Shown one piece after another: positions 1 through 8,072 of a DNA stretch of 64,000 nucleotides; within the stretch, counting starts at the first letter, position 1; each line of letters starts with the position of its first letter. The notes under the pieces were generated by a model. That model had not been told where the DNA came from. It was given only the letters and a program-made list of their open reading frames with translations, and did no database searches. The position numbers and the translations under genes are program-made. The stretch is from Lachancea thermotolerans CBS 6340 (taxonomy: Eukaryota > Ascomycota > Saccharomycetes > Saccharomycetales > Saccharomycetaceae), in assembly GCF_000142805.1 (NCBI RefSeq), contig NC_013081.1, positions 62,001 through 126,000 of the forward strand, written 5' to 3'.

Positions 1-230
1 AAAGGGCTTAATGGCTTTTGCAGTGCGTATCTTGGCTCAAAGATATGCGGCTCGTGTCTTTGGCCAGCACATAGCTGTTCTATGGTTGCTGTGTCACCAA
101 CATCAGATTCCAGGCCAGTCTGAACGGGCTTCCAGTAATTCGCTTCCCATTTTTGAACTAGTAAGGCGCTAACAAACGTTTTTCCGACATCAGTGTCTGT
201 TCCAGTCACAAAAATAATAGGGGAACTCAT
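1..230 (-). CDS. BIO4: Dethiobiotin synthetase, 5' part (cut by window edge)
   Basis: Only the first 76 codons are in the window; the rest lies beyond base 1. The ATG reads from 230 leftwards. The protein begins [20 protein letters not shown], which carries the P-loop GTDTDVGKT typical of BioD-type ATP-dependent dethiobiotin synthetases, followed by the WKPVQTGL segment that contributes a lysine to the substrate site in this family. The enzyme closes the ureido ring of dethiobiotin from 7,8-diaminopelargonate (DAPA), CO2 and ATP, the step after BIO3. It is divergent from BIO3 with 365 bp between the starts, the same arrangement as in S. cerevisiae. The frame is intact as far as it can be read. 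Confidence 0.95.
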   Translation of the reverse strand, partial: MSSPIIFVTGTDTDVGKTFVSALLVQKWEANYWKPVQTGLESDVGDTATIEQLCAGQRHEPHIFEPRYALQKPLSP

Positions 231-595
231 TGAATGTGTTCGAGGGGCTTTCTTCTCGATAGTGAATGAGGAATAAGTATCATGCCACTGATCTTCCTTT
301 TAATATCACCATTTGTAGCTTTAAAGACCTTGATTTGTTGGTAACCTGTATATGTGCCTCAATTTTTTTTTTTTAAAAAAATAGCATCTAATGAATCACT
401 TTGGCATGATTCAACAATGATTCAAAGATAGTGTAGGCTTGATTCAAGATGAGGCGACTCATAAAAGCTTTCCTGCTGCGAGAAACGGAAAAAAAGCTGG
501 TTACTGATAATCAGGCTCAAAGGTATAAATGAGCGCCTGTTGAGTGGAAGGGCGTTTTCTGCTCGATCTCCAAAGCTTCCCAACCTCACCAAAAG
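231..595. promoter_or_regulatory. Shared BIO4/BIO3 divergent promoter
   Basis: A 365-bp gene-free stretch between two divergent biotin genes. It holds a Vhr1-type palindrome (listed separately) and two more TGATTCA half-sites at 418-424 and 440-446, so four half-sites lie within 55 bp. A T/A homopolymer tract lies at 363-381, a typical nucleosome-depleted yeast promoter element. The motif reading is direct; biotin-responsive control is inferred from S. cerevisiae. Confidence 0.8.
392..413. promoter_or_regulatory. Vhr1-type biotin-responsive palindrome
   Basis: TGAATCA, an 8-bp spacer, then TGATTCA: a perfect 7-bp inverted repeat. It contains the published S. cerevisiae Vhr1 element AATCA-N8-TGAYT with exact spacing (AATCA at 394-398, TGATT at 407-411). 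Vhr1 activates VHT1 and BIO5 under low biotin. Position between BIO4 and BIO3 suggests it drives both genes. Confidence 0.75.
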
Positions 596-2074
596 ATGTC
601 TGACCTTTCATTTACGCCAGAGGTTGAAAAAATACTTGACTTTGACAGGAAACACTTATGGCATCCATACACCTCGATGAGTAATCCACTCAAGGTTTAT
701 CCCGTCAAGTCCGCGGCTGGCGCGACTATTACCTTGGACACGAAAGGCCCGGGGGAAGCTACATTGGTTGAAGCAATGTCTTCTTGGTGGTGCATGATTC
801 ATGGGTATAATAATCCTGAAATCAATGGTGCAATCATTGAACAGATAGGTAGAATGTCACATGTCATGTTTGGCGGCTTAACGCATAAGCCTGCAGTGGG
901 GACCGCTGAGAAACTTCTCAGATTGATTGACCACGAAAAGCTGAACTATTGCTTTCTTGCTGATTCTGGCTCTGTAGCTGTAGAAGTAGCTATGAAGATG
1001 GCCCTCCAGTACGAATTTACCAAGAACGGAGACAAAACAAGAAAATCCAAGTTTTTGACTATACGTAACGGGTATCATGGTGATACTTTTGGCGCCATGA
1101 GCGTTTGCGATCCAGTTAACTCGATGCACTCACTCTACAGTGGTTATTTACCTCAAAACATATTCGTAACCGCTCCTTCGGTAATTGACACACTTCCGAC
1201 TTCGAATTTTCTCCGCTCAAATCCAGAGGTTTTTGAGGGAAAAGTTGACTGGAATGAAAGAGATATCATTGAATTTGAAGAGATTGTTAGAGCGCGCCAT
1301 GCGGAGATATGTGCTGTAATTTTAGAGCCTATTCTTCAAGGTGCGGGCGGCATGCGGCTTTACCATCCACAATATCTAATAGAAGTGAGAAAGCTCTGCA
1401 CAAAATACAAAGTCCCCCTCATCATGGATGAAATTGCCACGGGATTTTGTAGAACGGGCGAAATGTTTGCATTTCATCACTGCCGAAAATATCAAAAGAT
1501 GTTGAACATCCAACCTGAAAATCATATCGACGTTTATCCTGACATTTTATGTGTTGGCAAGGCGCTGACGGGAGGCTACCTGACACTCAGCGCTGTGGTT
1601 ACAACTGCTGAGATCAAAGACGTTATATCGCGCCGTGATAGTGTTACTGGTGGATGTTTTATGCATGGGCCTACATTCATGGGCAACCCATTAGCATGCA
1701 GTGCCGCAGAAAAGTCCCTTGAAATTCTTCTAAGAGGGGAATGCTATAACCAAGTGGCAAGTATTGAAGCGCAGCTTATGAAACAAATGTATCTTCCTCT
1801 TCTCAACGACCTGACACTAATGAGCACCGTTATTAAGCACATGCGAGTCATAGGTGCTGTTGGTGTAATCGAATTGAGACAGGTTGTTGACTCGGCTTGG
1901 TTCCACGAAAAATTCATTTCCAAGAGAGTATATGTCCGCCCATTCGGCAAGCTCTTGTATATCATGCCCCCATATGTTATTTCAGAAGCAGAGCTTTCTA
2001 AAGTAATTGAAGCAATCAACCAGATCCTGAGAGAGTGGAAGTTTCACCTCGAAAACAAGAAACTGCTCTTATAA
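596..2074 (+). CDS. BIO3: 7,8-diaminopelargonic acid aminotransferase
   Basis: 492 residues, class-III PLP-dependent aminotransferase, close to the 480 residues of the S. cerevisiae enzyme. It converts 7-keto-8-aminopelargonate to 7,8-diaminopelargonate, normally with S-adenosylmethionine as amino donor. The N-terminal HLWHPYTSM and the SSWWCMIHGYNNP segment are BioA family signatures. LIMDEIATGF carries the aspartate that holds the pyridine nitrogen of PLP, and the Schiff-base lysine is K322 in CVGKALTGGYLTLS. The start ATG is at 596. Divergent from BIO4, whose product acts next in the pathway. No frame damage. Confidence 0.95.
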   Translation: MSDLSFTPEVEKILDFDRKHLWHPYTSMSNPLKVYPVKSAAGATITLDTKGPGEATLVEAMSSWWCMIHGYNNPEINGAIIEQIGRMSHVMFGGLTHKPAVGTAEKLLRLIDHEKLNYCFLADSGSVAVEVAMKMALQYEFTKNGDKTRKSKFLTIRNGYHGDTFGAMSVCDPVNSMHSLYSGYLPQNIFVTAPSVIDTLPTSNFLRSNPEVFEGKVDWNERDIIEFEEIVRARHAEICAVILEPILQGAGGMRLYHPQYLIEVRKLCTKYKVPLIMDEIATGFCRTGEMFAFHHCRKYQKMLNIQPENHIDVYPDILCVGKALTGGYLTLSAVVTTAEIKDVISRRDSVTGGCFMHGPTFMGNPLACSAAEKSLEILLRGECYNQVASIEAQLMKQMYLPLLNDLTLMSTVIKHMRVIGAVGVIELRQVVDSAWFHEKFISKRVYVRPFGKLLYIMPPYVISEAELSKVIEAINQILREWKFHLENKKLLL

Positions 2075-2786
2075 ACTGCTATCTAATAAGCACTTGAGCT
2101 TTGGTTAATACGGTTGTGTAGAATACGTTAAGGGAGGTCACACCCAAAGGAATTTTAGAAAAACATTTATAGTAGCATCTCTTTACAGCTATAGACGGCC
2201 CCCCGGAAGCTCTGTCTTAGCGGCATTTGAAGTTAGAGCTCGCTCGCCCTCCGCCTGTGAAAAGGACAGCGAACTTCAGAACCTCTTTTCAACAGTAGAG
2301 AGATAGGCACTTTGAACAAATGTCTGTTTTAAGCCTGAAGAATCCTCGATGTGGAACACACAATCTTGCGCTTCTGCAGATAATTATCGGCACGACCTCG
2401 GCACTTTCATATGTCGCAAATGTAGTGACATTATCTTTAAATTTCAACCCAACCACGTGGTATTTGTATTCCTCGAGTGTTCCTCGGCGGACATAAGCGT
2501 AGACGCTCAGGTGGTCGGAACGATAGCTCTTTATAGAGCACGTTTGTTGGAGCTCAATCACACTTTAATTTGGTGTTACAAGCTTCCGAAGTTGTTCTGC
2601 CTGAATCACTCGTATAAGTATAGAGACCTCAAACCACTTGGATGAGCCCTTCACAAATCCTAAAATACCCAGACTTCAATAACCGTGCCCACTAGACTCG
2701 GCACCTGCCATATCAGATTACTCTGTCCCACGAACTTTTTATTTGGCGTGCTGGTCGTACAAATTCACTGATTTTGAATCAAAGCA
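2075..2786. other. Intergenic region, BIO3 to phosphodiesterase gene
   Basis: 712 bp. Overlapping open frames of about 90-98 codons occur on both strands (2289-2561 minus, opening on GTG; 2349-2645 plus, opening on ATG) but neither resembles a known protein. A perfect 10-bp palindrome ACCACGTGGT at 2452-2461 contains a CACGTG E-box, the core for Pho4, Cbf1 and Tye7, about 330 bp upstream of the next gene. No tRNA signature was found. Confidence 0.5.
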
Positions 2787-4730
2787 ATGTCGTTCAGGGC
2801 CTTCTTGCTTGCCCTTAATCTTTTAAGCGCTTTGGTTTTTGGTTCTCCTGTAATATCAGGTAAAGACGACCTTGTTGAAATACTGAATGCTCATGAAAAC
2901 TTTAACGATGGAAGCATTGTTGCTGCTTTTGTCGATGAGCTAAAGTCATTATCGAGCAGCAACAAAACTAAATGCGAGCAATGCGTCACAAGATTAGCTA
3001 TCGGCAAGTCGCTATCCTTACTCAAACCAAACCTGGTTCCAAAAGTATTCACTAAGTGGTGTACAGAGACTGGGTATATGAGCAATAAAACGTGTATTGC
3101 CACTTTCAGCAGAAATACAGTTGAATCAAGTAACACTGGTACCAACTTCGCAGACATGCTATCCTTGATGGATCCTTTTGGTTACGACGGCCAACTGTAC
3201 TGCAATTACAAGGAAAGTGGCGCCTGTCCAAAACCCCTGACCCCCAATGTGTCCCTGTCGCATATGTGGCCGGAGAAACAACCAAAACACAGCATAGCCC
3301 CTGAGCCATCGAACGAGACATTTAATGTGTTGCATGTCTCAGACTTTCACATCGAGCTTGATTACACTGTGGGTGCAGAGGCTAACTGCTCTGCTAGCAT
3401 GTGTTGCACTCCACATTCAAAAAACAGTGTCTCGAACAACAACACAGACCAACACAAGTGGAACTCCTACTACAACTCATCCTACACTGATGACTCCTTT
3501 TCAAAAGGTTCTCTCATCGATGTTTTCCAGAACAGTTCTGTTTGGGCGCCAGCAACCACATTTGGCAATTACAAGTGCGACGCTCCCGAGATTCTGATCA
3601 ACTCTTCACTAGATTCGATCGCCCAGTTCAGCAAAGACAATGACATAAACTTCGACTTCGCGATTTTTACAGGTGACCTAGTCGATCATGATGAAATTTC
3701 TCTTACCAGTTATGAAATGACTGTACAATCAGAGGAAATTGTCTTTAGAGATATCAAGAAGAAGTTAGCAGATGTTCCCGTGTACTCTGTCATGGGAAAC
3801 CATGATACATTTCCATATGGAGAGCTAGCTCAAGAAAACCACGGATTTGCAAACCTTTTCTCCTGGAATGCAGAGCTTATGGCTGATTTGTGGGAAGATT
3901 ATGGCTGGCTAGGTCCTTCTGAGTCACAGTACGCGAGAAAACACTACACCGGTTTTTCTGTTGTCACTAAGAAAGGGCTCAAGGTTATTGCCTTGAACTC
4001 CAATGTTTGGTACAAGAAAAACCACTATGCTTACTGGAATGCGTCCGAACCAGACACTTTTGGTCAGTTTCAGTTTTTGATTGATGAGCTTGTTGAAAGT
4101 GAATCCAAAGACCAAAGGGTTTGGATCCTTGCCCATATACCATTCTCATCCGATGTCCTTCCGTTGCCCTCAAAGCTCTTTGCAGAAGTGGTGCAAAGAT
4201 TCTCTCCATACACCGTTGCTAACATATTTTTTGGTCACACGCACCTTGACCAATTTGAAATTTTGTACTCAACGTCTGGAGAAGATGCTAAAACTATCGA
4301 AAATGTCGTCGCGTCATCATGGATATCGCAAGCAGTTACTCCATGGGTCAACAATAATCCATCTTGGAGGTACTACACCGTCGATGAGAAAACATTTTCC
4401 ATTATGAATGCTTACAACTTCTATACAAAACTTAACGAAACGTTCACCAATGATGGTGCTGAACCTGTCTGGGAATTTGAATACTCCTCGAGAGAAGGGT
4501 ACAACATAACCTGGCCCGAAACTTCGCCGCTCAACGCTACATATTGGCATAAGGTTGCTAGTGCCATCAACAATTCGGTTGAGGCAAATCAATTGTACAG
4601 AAACTACGCCATGAGGTTTTCTCCTTACGTTCCTGATTGCGCAAAATCCACAGGTTGCGCCGACGACTACTGTTACCTGACATCTTTCACAGTTGATGAA
4701 TACGACGCTTGCGTTGGAAGCTCGTCATAA
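2787..4730 (+). CDS. Secreted acid sphingomyelinase-like phosphodiesterase
   Basis: 647 residues. The N-terminus (MSFRAFLLALNLLSALVFGS) is a signal peptide. Next comes a saposin-B-like cysteine region (residues about 60-115, with CEQC spaced from WC and C), then a calcineurin-type metallophosphoesterase domain. Its metal-binding blocks are all present: SDFHIELDY, FTGDLVDHD, MGNHDTF, ILAHIPF and FFGHTHLDQF. Many N-x-S/T sites and a cysteine-rich tail (about 630-640) fit a glycosylated secreted or vacuolar enzyme. This domain order is that of acid sphingomyelinases (ASM) and their relatives, which cleave phosphocholine or other phosphodiesters. The true substrate is unknown. To my knowledge S. 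cerevisiae has no direct counterpart with a saposin domain. Confidence 0.85.
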   Translation: MSFRAFLLALNLLSALVFGSPVISGKDDLVEILNAHENFNDGSIVAAFVDELKSLSSSNKTKCEQCVTRLAIGKSLSLLKPNLVPKVFTKWCTETGYMSNKTCIATFSRNTVESSNTGTNFADMLSLMDPFGYDGQLYCNYKESGACPKPLTPNVSLSHMWPEKQPKHSIAPEPSNETFNVLHVSDFHIELDYTVGAEANCSASMCCTPHSKNSVSNNNTDQHKWNSYYNSSYTDDSFSKGSLIDVFQNSSVWAPATTFGNYKCDAPEILINSSLDSIAQFSKDNDINFDFAIFTGDLVDHDEISLTSYEMTVQSEEIVFRDIKKKLADVPVYSVMGNHDTFPYGELAQENHGFANLFSWNAELMADLWEDYGWLGPSESQYARKHYTGFSVVTKKGLKVIALNSNVWYKKNHYAYWNASEPDTFGQFQFLIDELVESESKDQRVWILAHIPFSSDVLPLPSKLFAEVVQRFSPYTVANIFFGHTHLDQFEILYSTSGEDAKTIENVVASSWISQAVTPWVNNNPSWRYYTVDEKTFSIMNAYNFYTKLNETFTNDGAEPVWEFEYSSREGYNITWPETSPLNATYWHKVASAINNSVEANQLYRNYAMRFSPYVPDCAKSTGCADDYCYLTSFTVDEYDACVGSSS

Positions 4731-5092
4731 GTAAAAAAAAATTGCTGAACTTAACACATAGATTTAGAGAGAATTGTAATTATATATCTCGACGACAATT
4801 GATAGAATCGTCGTAACGTTCGATTTCAAGTGCAAAGAATAACCCGTGCTCGGACGAACGTTAACCTTGAGAAAATAAAGACCTGGAATCAGATAGGTGA
4901 AGTTCAGAACTTTAATTAACCCAGAAATTATATCCAGGCGCAAGATTTGCATTTAGTGTGACCTTCGCCCATGCATATAATAGTGATATTACGAGCGAGA
5001 ACAGATGCGGTCACGTGCTCTGGGTTTGTTTGGTAAGTATAAAATTTAAAATTGTATCATTCAAGAGCTCGTAAAGCCAAGTGTTAACGATT
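4731..5092. other. Intergenic region before YIL161W homologue
   Basis: 362 bp. It begins with an A-run after the stop codon and an inverted repeat CGACGA / TCGTCG near 4790-4815, which may help form a 3' end. GTCACGTG at 5010-5017 is an exact Cbf1 consensus (RTCACRTG) 76 bp upstream of the ATG. A tRNA B-box-like GTTCGATTTC near 4818 has no matching A box and was not accepted. Confidence 0.5.
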
Positions 5093-5770
5093 ATGGAGAA
5101 CCCCAGCGCGGCCTCAGGGTCTCAGCTGAAAGACGGCAAGCGTAGAAGAGATCGAAACATGAGGAAACCAAAGAACTCGCCAAAAAGCGGTCAGGTTAAT
5201 GAAAAGAGCTCCAAAAAGGATTCCCAGCAGGATACCAAAAACGGTGACGTTAAGAAGAGATCATCTCAAAAACGTTCGAGACCTGAAAGGAAAATCACTG
5301 AGGATTCGAAGCATAGTGGTACACCTTTGGTAAATGTACCGAAAACAACACGCTTATCAAAGCAGTGCAAGGAACAAATACAGCAATTTCAACACATTAT
5401 TGGGAAAGAGAATTTTAAAGTCTTCAAGAAGTCCAAAAATAGTACTTCATATGGCCTCTCCGTATCTTCGGTCATGGACCAAGAGAATTTCACTTTTGTA
5501 GTGAATATCCCGTTTTCATATCCTAGCCAGCCTTTGAAGCTAGAGCCCCCGTCGGCCTCGCGAACGGCAGAAACGTGCACTGAAGGCGGCAGGAAGCTTG
5601 CCAATATTCTCAACAACTTCAATAGCAAGTCGCGTGAAATGACCTCAGACGGAGCACCTCTGACTGCTCAACTTAACTATTTGATTACCCAATGGTCAAA
5701 ACTGAGCGATTCTAATTATAAACGTACCGACAAATTGTACAAAGAATTTCTCGCTGATATCACACCGTAG
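5093..5770 (+). CDS. YIL161W homologue, basic conserved protein of unknown function
   Basis: 225 residues from the ATG at 5093; the open frame extends 12 bp further upstream only through a GTG. The first third (about residues 5-75) is low-complexity, rich in K, R, S and D. The rest has a conserved block (about 90-225) beginning LSKQCKEQIQQFQHIIG and ending in a short acidic/aromatic tail. There is no membrane segment or recognisable catalytic motif. Identification rests on its position directly before, and convergent with, POT1, exactly as YIL161W and YIL160C lie in S. cerevisiae, and on similar length (235 there). The two stop codons lie only a few bases apart. Function unknown. Confidence 0.8.
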   Translation: MENPSAASGSQLKDGKRRRDRNMRKPKNSPKSGQVNEKSSKKDSQQDTKNGDVKKRSSQKRSRPERKITEDSKHSGTPLVNVPKTTRLSKQCKEQIQQFQHIIGKENFKVFKKSKNSTSYGLSVSSVMDQENFTFVVNIPFSYPSQPLKLEPPSASRTAETCTEGGRKLANILNNFNSKSREMTSDGAPLTAQLNYLITQWSKLSDSNYKRTDKLYKEFLADITP

Positions 5771-5774
5771 ATAG

Positions 5775-6998
5775 TCATTCCCTGACAAAAACCGCTGCTG
5801 CCCCCATTCCAGTCCCGACGCACATACTCACGATACCCACCTGGCCACGCTCCAGCTCTCTTAGCAATGTTGCAACTTGCCTAGCCCCCGTACATCCCAA
5901 AGGGTGACCAAGGGCTATCGCGCCGCCTCTTGGGTTTACTTTTGCCAATGGAATTTGCAGTTTGTTAATGCAATAGAGTGCTTGTCCTGCAAACGCCTCG
6001 TTTATTTCAAAAACGTCCACTTTCTCAATCGCAAGACCACAGTCTTTCAAGACTTTTGGAATGGCGTAAGCGGGCCCCACGCCCATGATTTCTGGAGGTA
6101 CTCCAATTACTTGGCATGCCACATATTTTCCTAAAATAGGAAGTTCCATTGACTCAGCAATAGAACGCCGGGCGAGCAAGACAGCCGCGACACCGTCTGA
6201 AATCTGTGATGCATTTCCGGCGGTTGTCGTTCCTTTCTCTGGAATAAATGCTGGTTTCAACTGTGCCAAGTTATCGGCTGTTACACCCTTACGTGGCCCT
6301 TCATCTGTTGATATTGTTGTACCGTCTGGGAGGTTAATAGGCAATATTTCGTCCTCAAATAGCCCTTCTGAAATGGCTCTTTCGGCCTTACGGTGTGATT
6401 CCGCAGCAAAAGTGTCCTGGCTTTGGCGCGAAACATGGAATTTATGGCTCACATTTTCATTCGTGATTCCCATTGGAACCATGCATTTTTTGGCATCTTT
6501 GTTTTGCTTCATCTCAGCCGAGACGTTACCTAAGGCTTTGGGGCCATAATTTTTTGACATGGATTCAGCACCGAGAGCTAGTCCTATGCCTATCTGACCG
6601 ACCTTGATCTTGTTGGCAATATCGTTGACTGCGACTAGACCGGACGAGCACTGACGGTTAAGAGCGACAAAAGGTGTTGAAAACGGTATTCCGGCAGCTA
6701 AGCAAGCAGCCCGGTGCTCGGTAGCACCTGCACCCGGGTTCAGCACGTTACCACACGCCACCTCCTCAATTAACTGCTTATTCTCACTCAGCGAGCTAGG
6801 CACTTTCTTGAAGAACTCCTGCAAGAATTGATGAACCAGATAGTCCGAGTTAACGTCCTTGAATCCCCCCTTGAAGCCCCTTGCAATTGGCGACCTATGT
6901 GCTGCTATGATCACAACGTCATCTGCTCTTTGGTCTTGCACAGAAGGGCTAACTGCAGAAATCAAGTGATCCTTAATTTGAGTCAACCTCTCTGACAT
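5775..6998 (-). CDS. POT1: Peroxisomal 3-ketoacyl-CoA thiolase
   Basis: 407 residues. It catalyses the last step of beta-oxidation, thiolytic release of acetyl-CoA from 3-ketoacyl-CoA. The N-terminus RLTQIKDHL (residues 4-12) is a perfect type-2 peroxisomal targeting signal (R/K-L-x5-H-L), imported through Pex7. The catalytic cysteine is C117 in NRQCSSGL; the C-terminal GGAIALGHPLG histidine block and the CVGTGMG loop complete the thiolase site. Full length, no damage. The upstream region to 8072 showed no clear oleate response element on reading (CGG-N3-TNA-spacer-CCG not found), so fatty-acid induction cannot be supported from sequence here. Confidence 0.97.
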   Translation of the reverse strand: MSERLTQIKDHLISAVSPSVQDQRADDVVIIAAHRSPIARGFKGGFKDVNSDYLVHQFLQEFFKKVPSSLSENKQLIEEVACGNVLNPGAGATEHRAACLAAGIPFSTPFVALNRQCSSGLVAVNDIANKIKVGQIGIGLALGAESMSKNYGPKALGNVSAEMKQNKDAKKCMVPMGITNENVSHKFHVSRQSQDTFAAESHRKAERAISEGLFEDEILPINLPDGTTISTDEGPRKGVTADNLAQLKPAFIPEKGTTTAGNASQISDGVAAVLLARRSIAESMELPILGKYVACQVIGVPPEIMGVGPAYAIPKVLKDCGLAIEKVDVFEINEAFAGQALYCINKLQIPLAKVNPRGGAIALGHPLGCTGARQVATLLRELERGQVGIVSMCVGTGMGAAAVFVRE

Positions 6999-8072
6999 AT
7001 TTTGTTATTCAACGAATTTGAAATTGAACTTTTGCAATTACAATAAGTTTTGAAACATAAATGTTAGATTGAGAAGCCTAAGATTCTTCCTTTATATATC
7101 TTCCGCGGCCACTCCTTGTGACAAAGTCCAGTCATTCAGGCGTACCCCAACTTTCGGAGTTTTACCCCACGTCAACAGTGATGCTGATTGTCTGATGGTC
7201 ACGTTCTCTAGTAGTGTATGTCATCAAGACTGGCGGAGAGGGGCTAGGCCCGAACAAAGAGCTTTTAACAAGCTTTTTCTTTTCCTAGTGGTTATCTGAT
7301 ATGTAGCCACAGTGGTTTACCTCTATTCCAAGAATGGCTCTCGGTAGTGACACGGCAAAAGTATAAGTTACTAGGCCTCCTGCTGAATATCCTCGCCCGA
7401 GCCTATCAAGTATTTGTTTTACGGAAACGGATATTGGCTTTCTCGCAACTGGTTATCGCTCGTGTGCTTGAGGTTGTGTTTAGAAATTTCATAAGAAAGT
7501 AAGCTACTTGAAGGGGTCTTTTCCTGTTCGCTTACGGTTATTTAGATAGGAATGCGCTTACAACTTCGAAAAAACGCAGTTAGTTTTGGCAATGAATATC
7601 TACGCGTGCGTCCTACGCACTAACAGCAAACCTAGCGGCTAAACTCTGTTAGAGAAACCTTGATGGAAATGGATCGAGCATACGCTACTGACAACTATAA
7701 GCAAGTAATTGGAGAATTGATTTATGATTTTTGGCAGCAAAGCAAGATAATCGTATATTTAGAAAAAGCGCTATGCCTCTATCCAAGACACCATAGCTCC
7801 GGCGCTTGGACCGAAGATCCTGAATCAGCCCTTCTCTTTCCAGGATGAATTTATTCCCTTTGAACTTTTGAGTATTAAAAGCGAACAGGACTTCAGATTC
7901 CAGTGGCACTAAAACGCCAAATGTTCAATGGTCACTTATGACGAGAATGACAACGCGAAATCATCACTATTTTATAGAGGCATCAACATTCTGATGAGAT
8001 GCAGGCAGAAGAGACGTTCGCCATTTTGTTCAGCTGTTTGCTTGCGTACCAGTAAGCCAATAAATTGGATTT
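6999..8072. other. Divergent POT1/BNR1 intergenic region
   Basis: 1,074 bp between divergent genes, long for this window. Only short unrelated open frames occur. An ACGCGT box (MCB core, MBF-binding in S. cerevisiae) lies at 7602-7607, about 465 bp upstream of BNR1. No tRNA, snoRNA box pair or spliced reading frame was found. Confidence 0.45.

Noticed and set aside
2289-2645. Overlapping frames of 90 and 98 codons on both strands
   Set aside because: No recognisable protein. The minus frame starts at GTG, and neither shows coding-like composition.
4790-4840. tRNA-like B box GTTCGATTTC
   Set aside because: No A box or acceptor stem upstream; a chance match.
6999-7400. Oleate response element at POT1
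   Set aside because: Candidate CGG triplets fail the TNA position and lack a spaced CCG partner.
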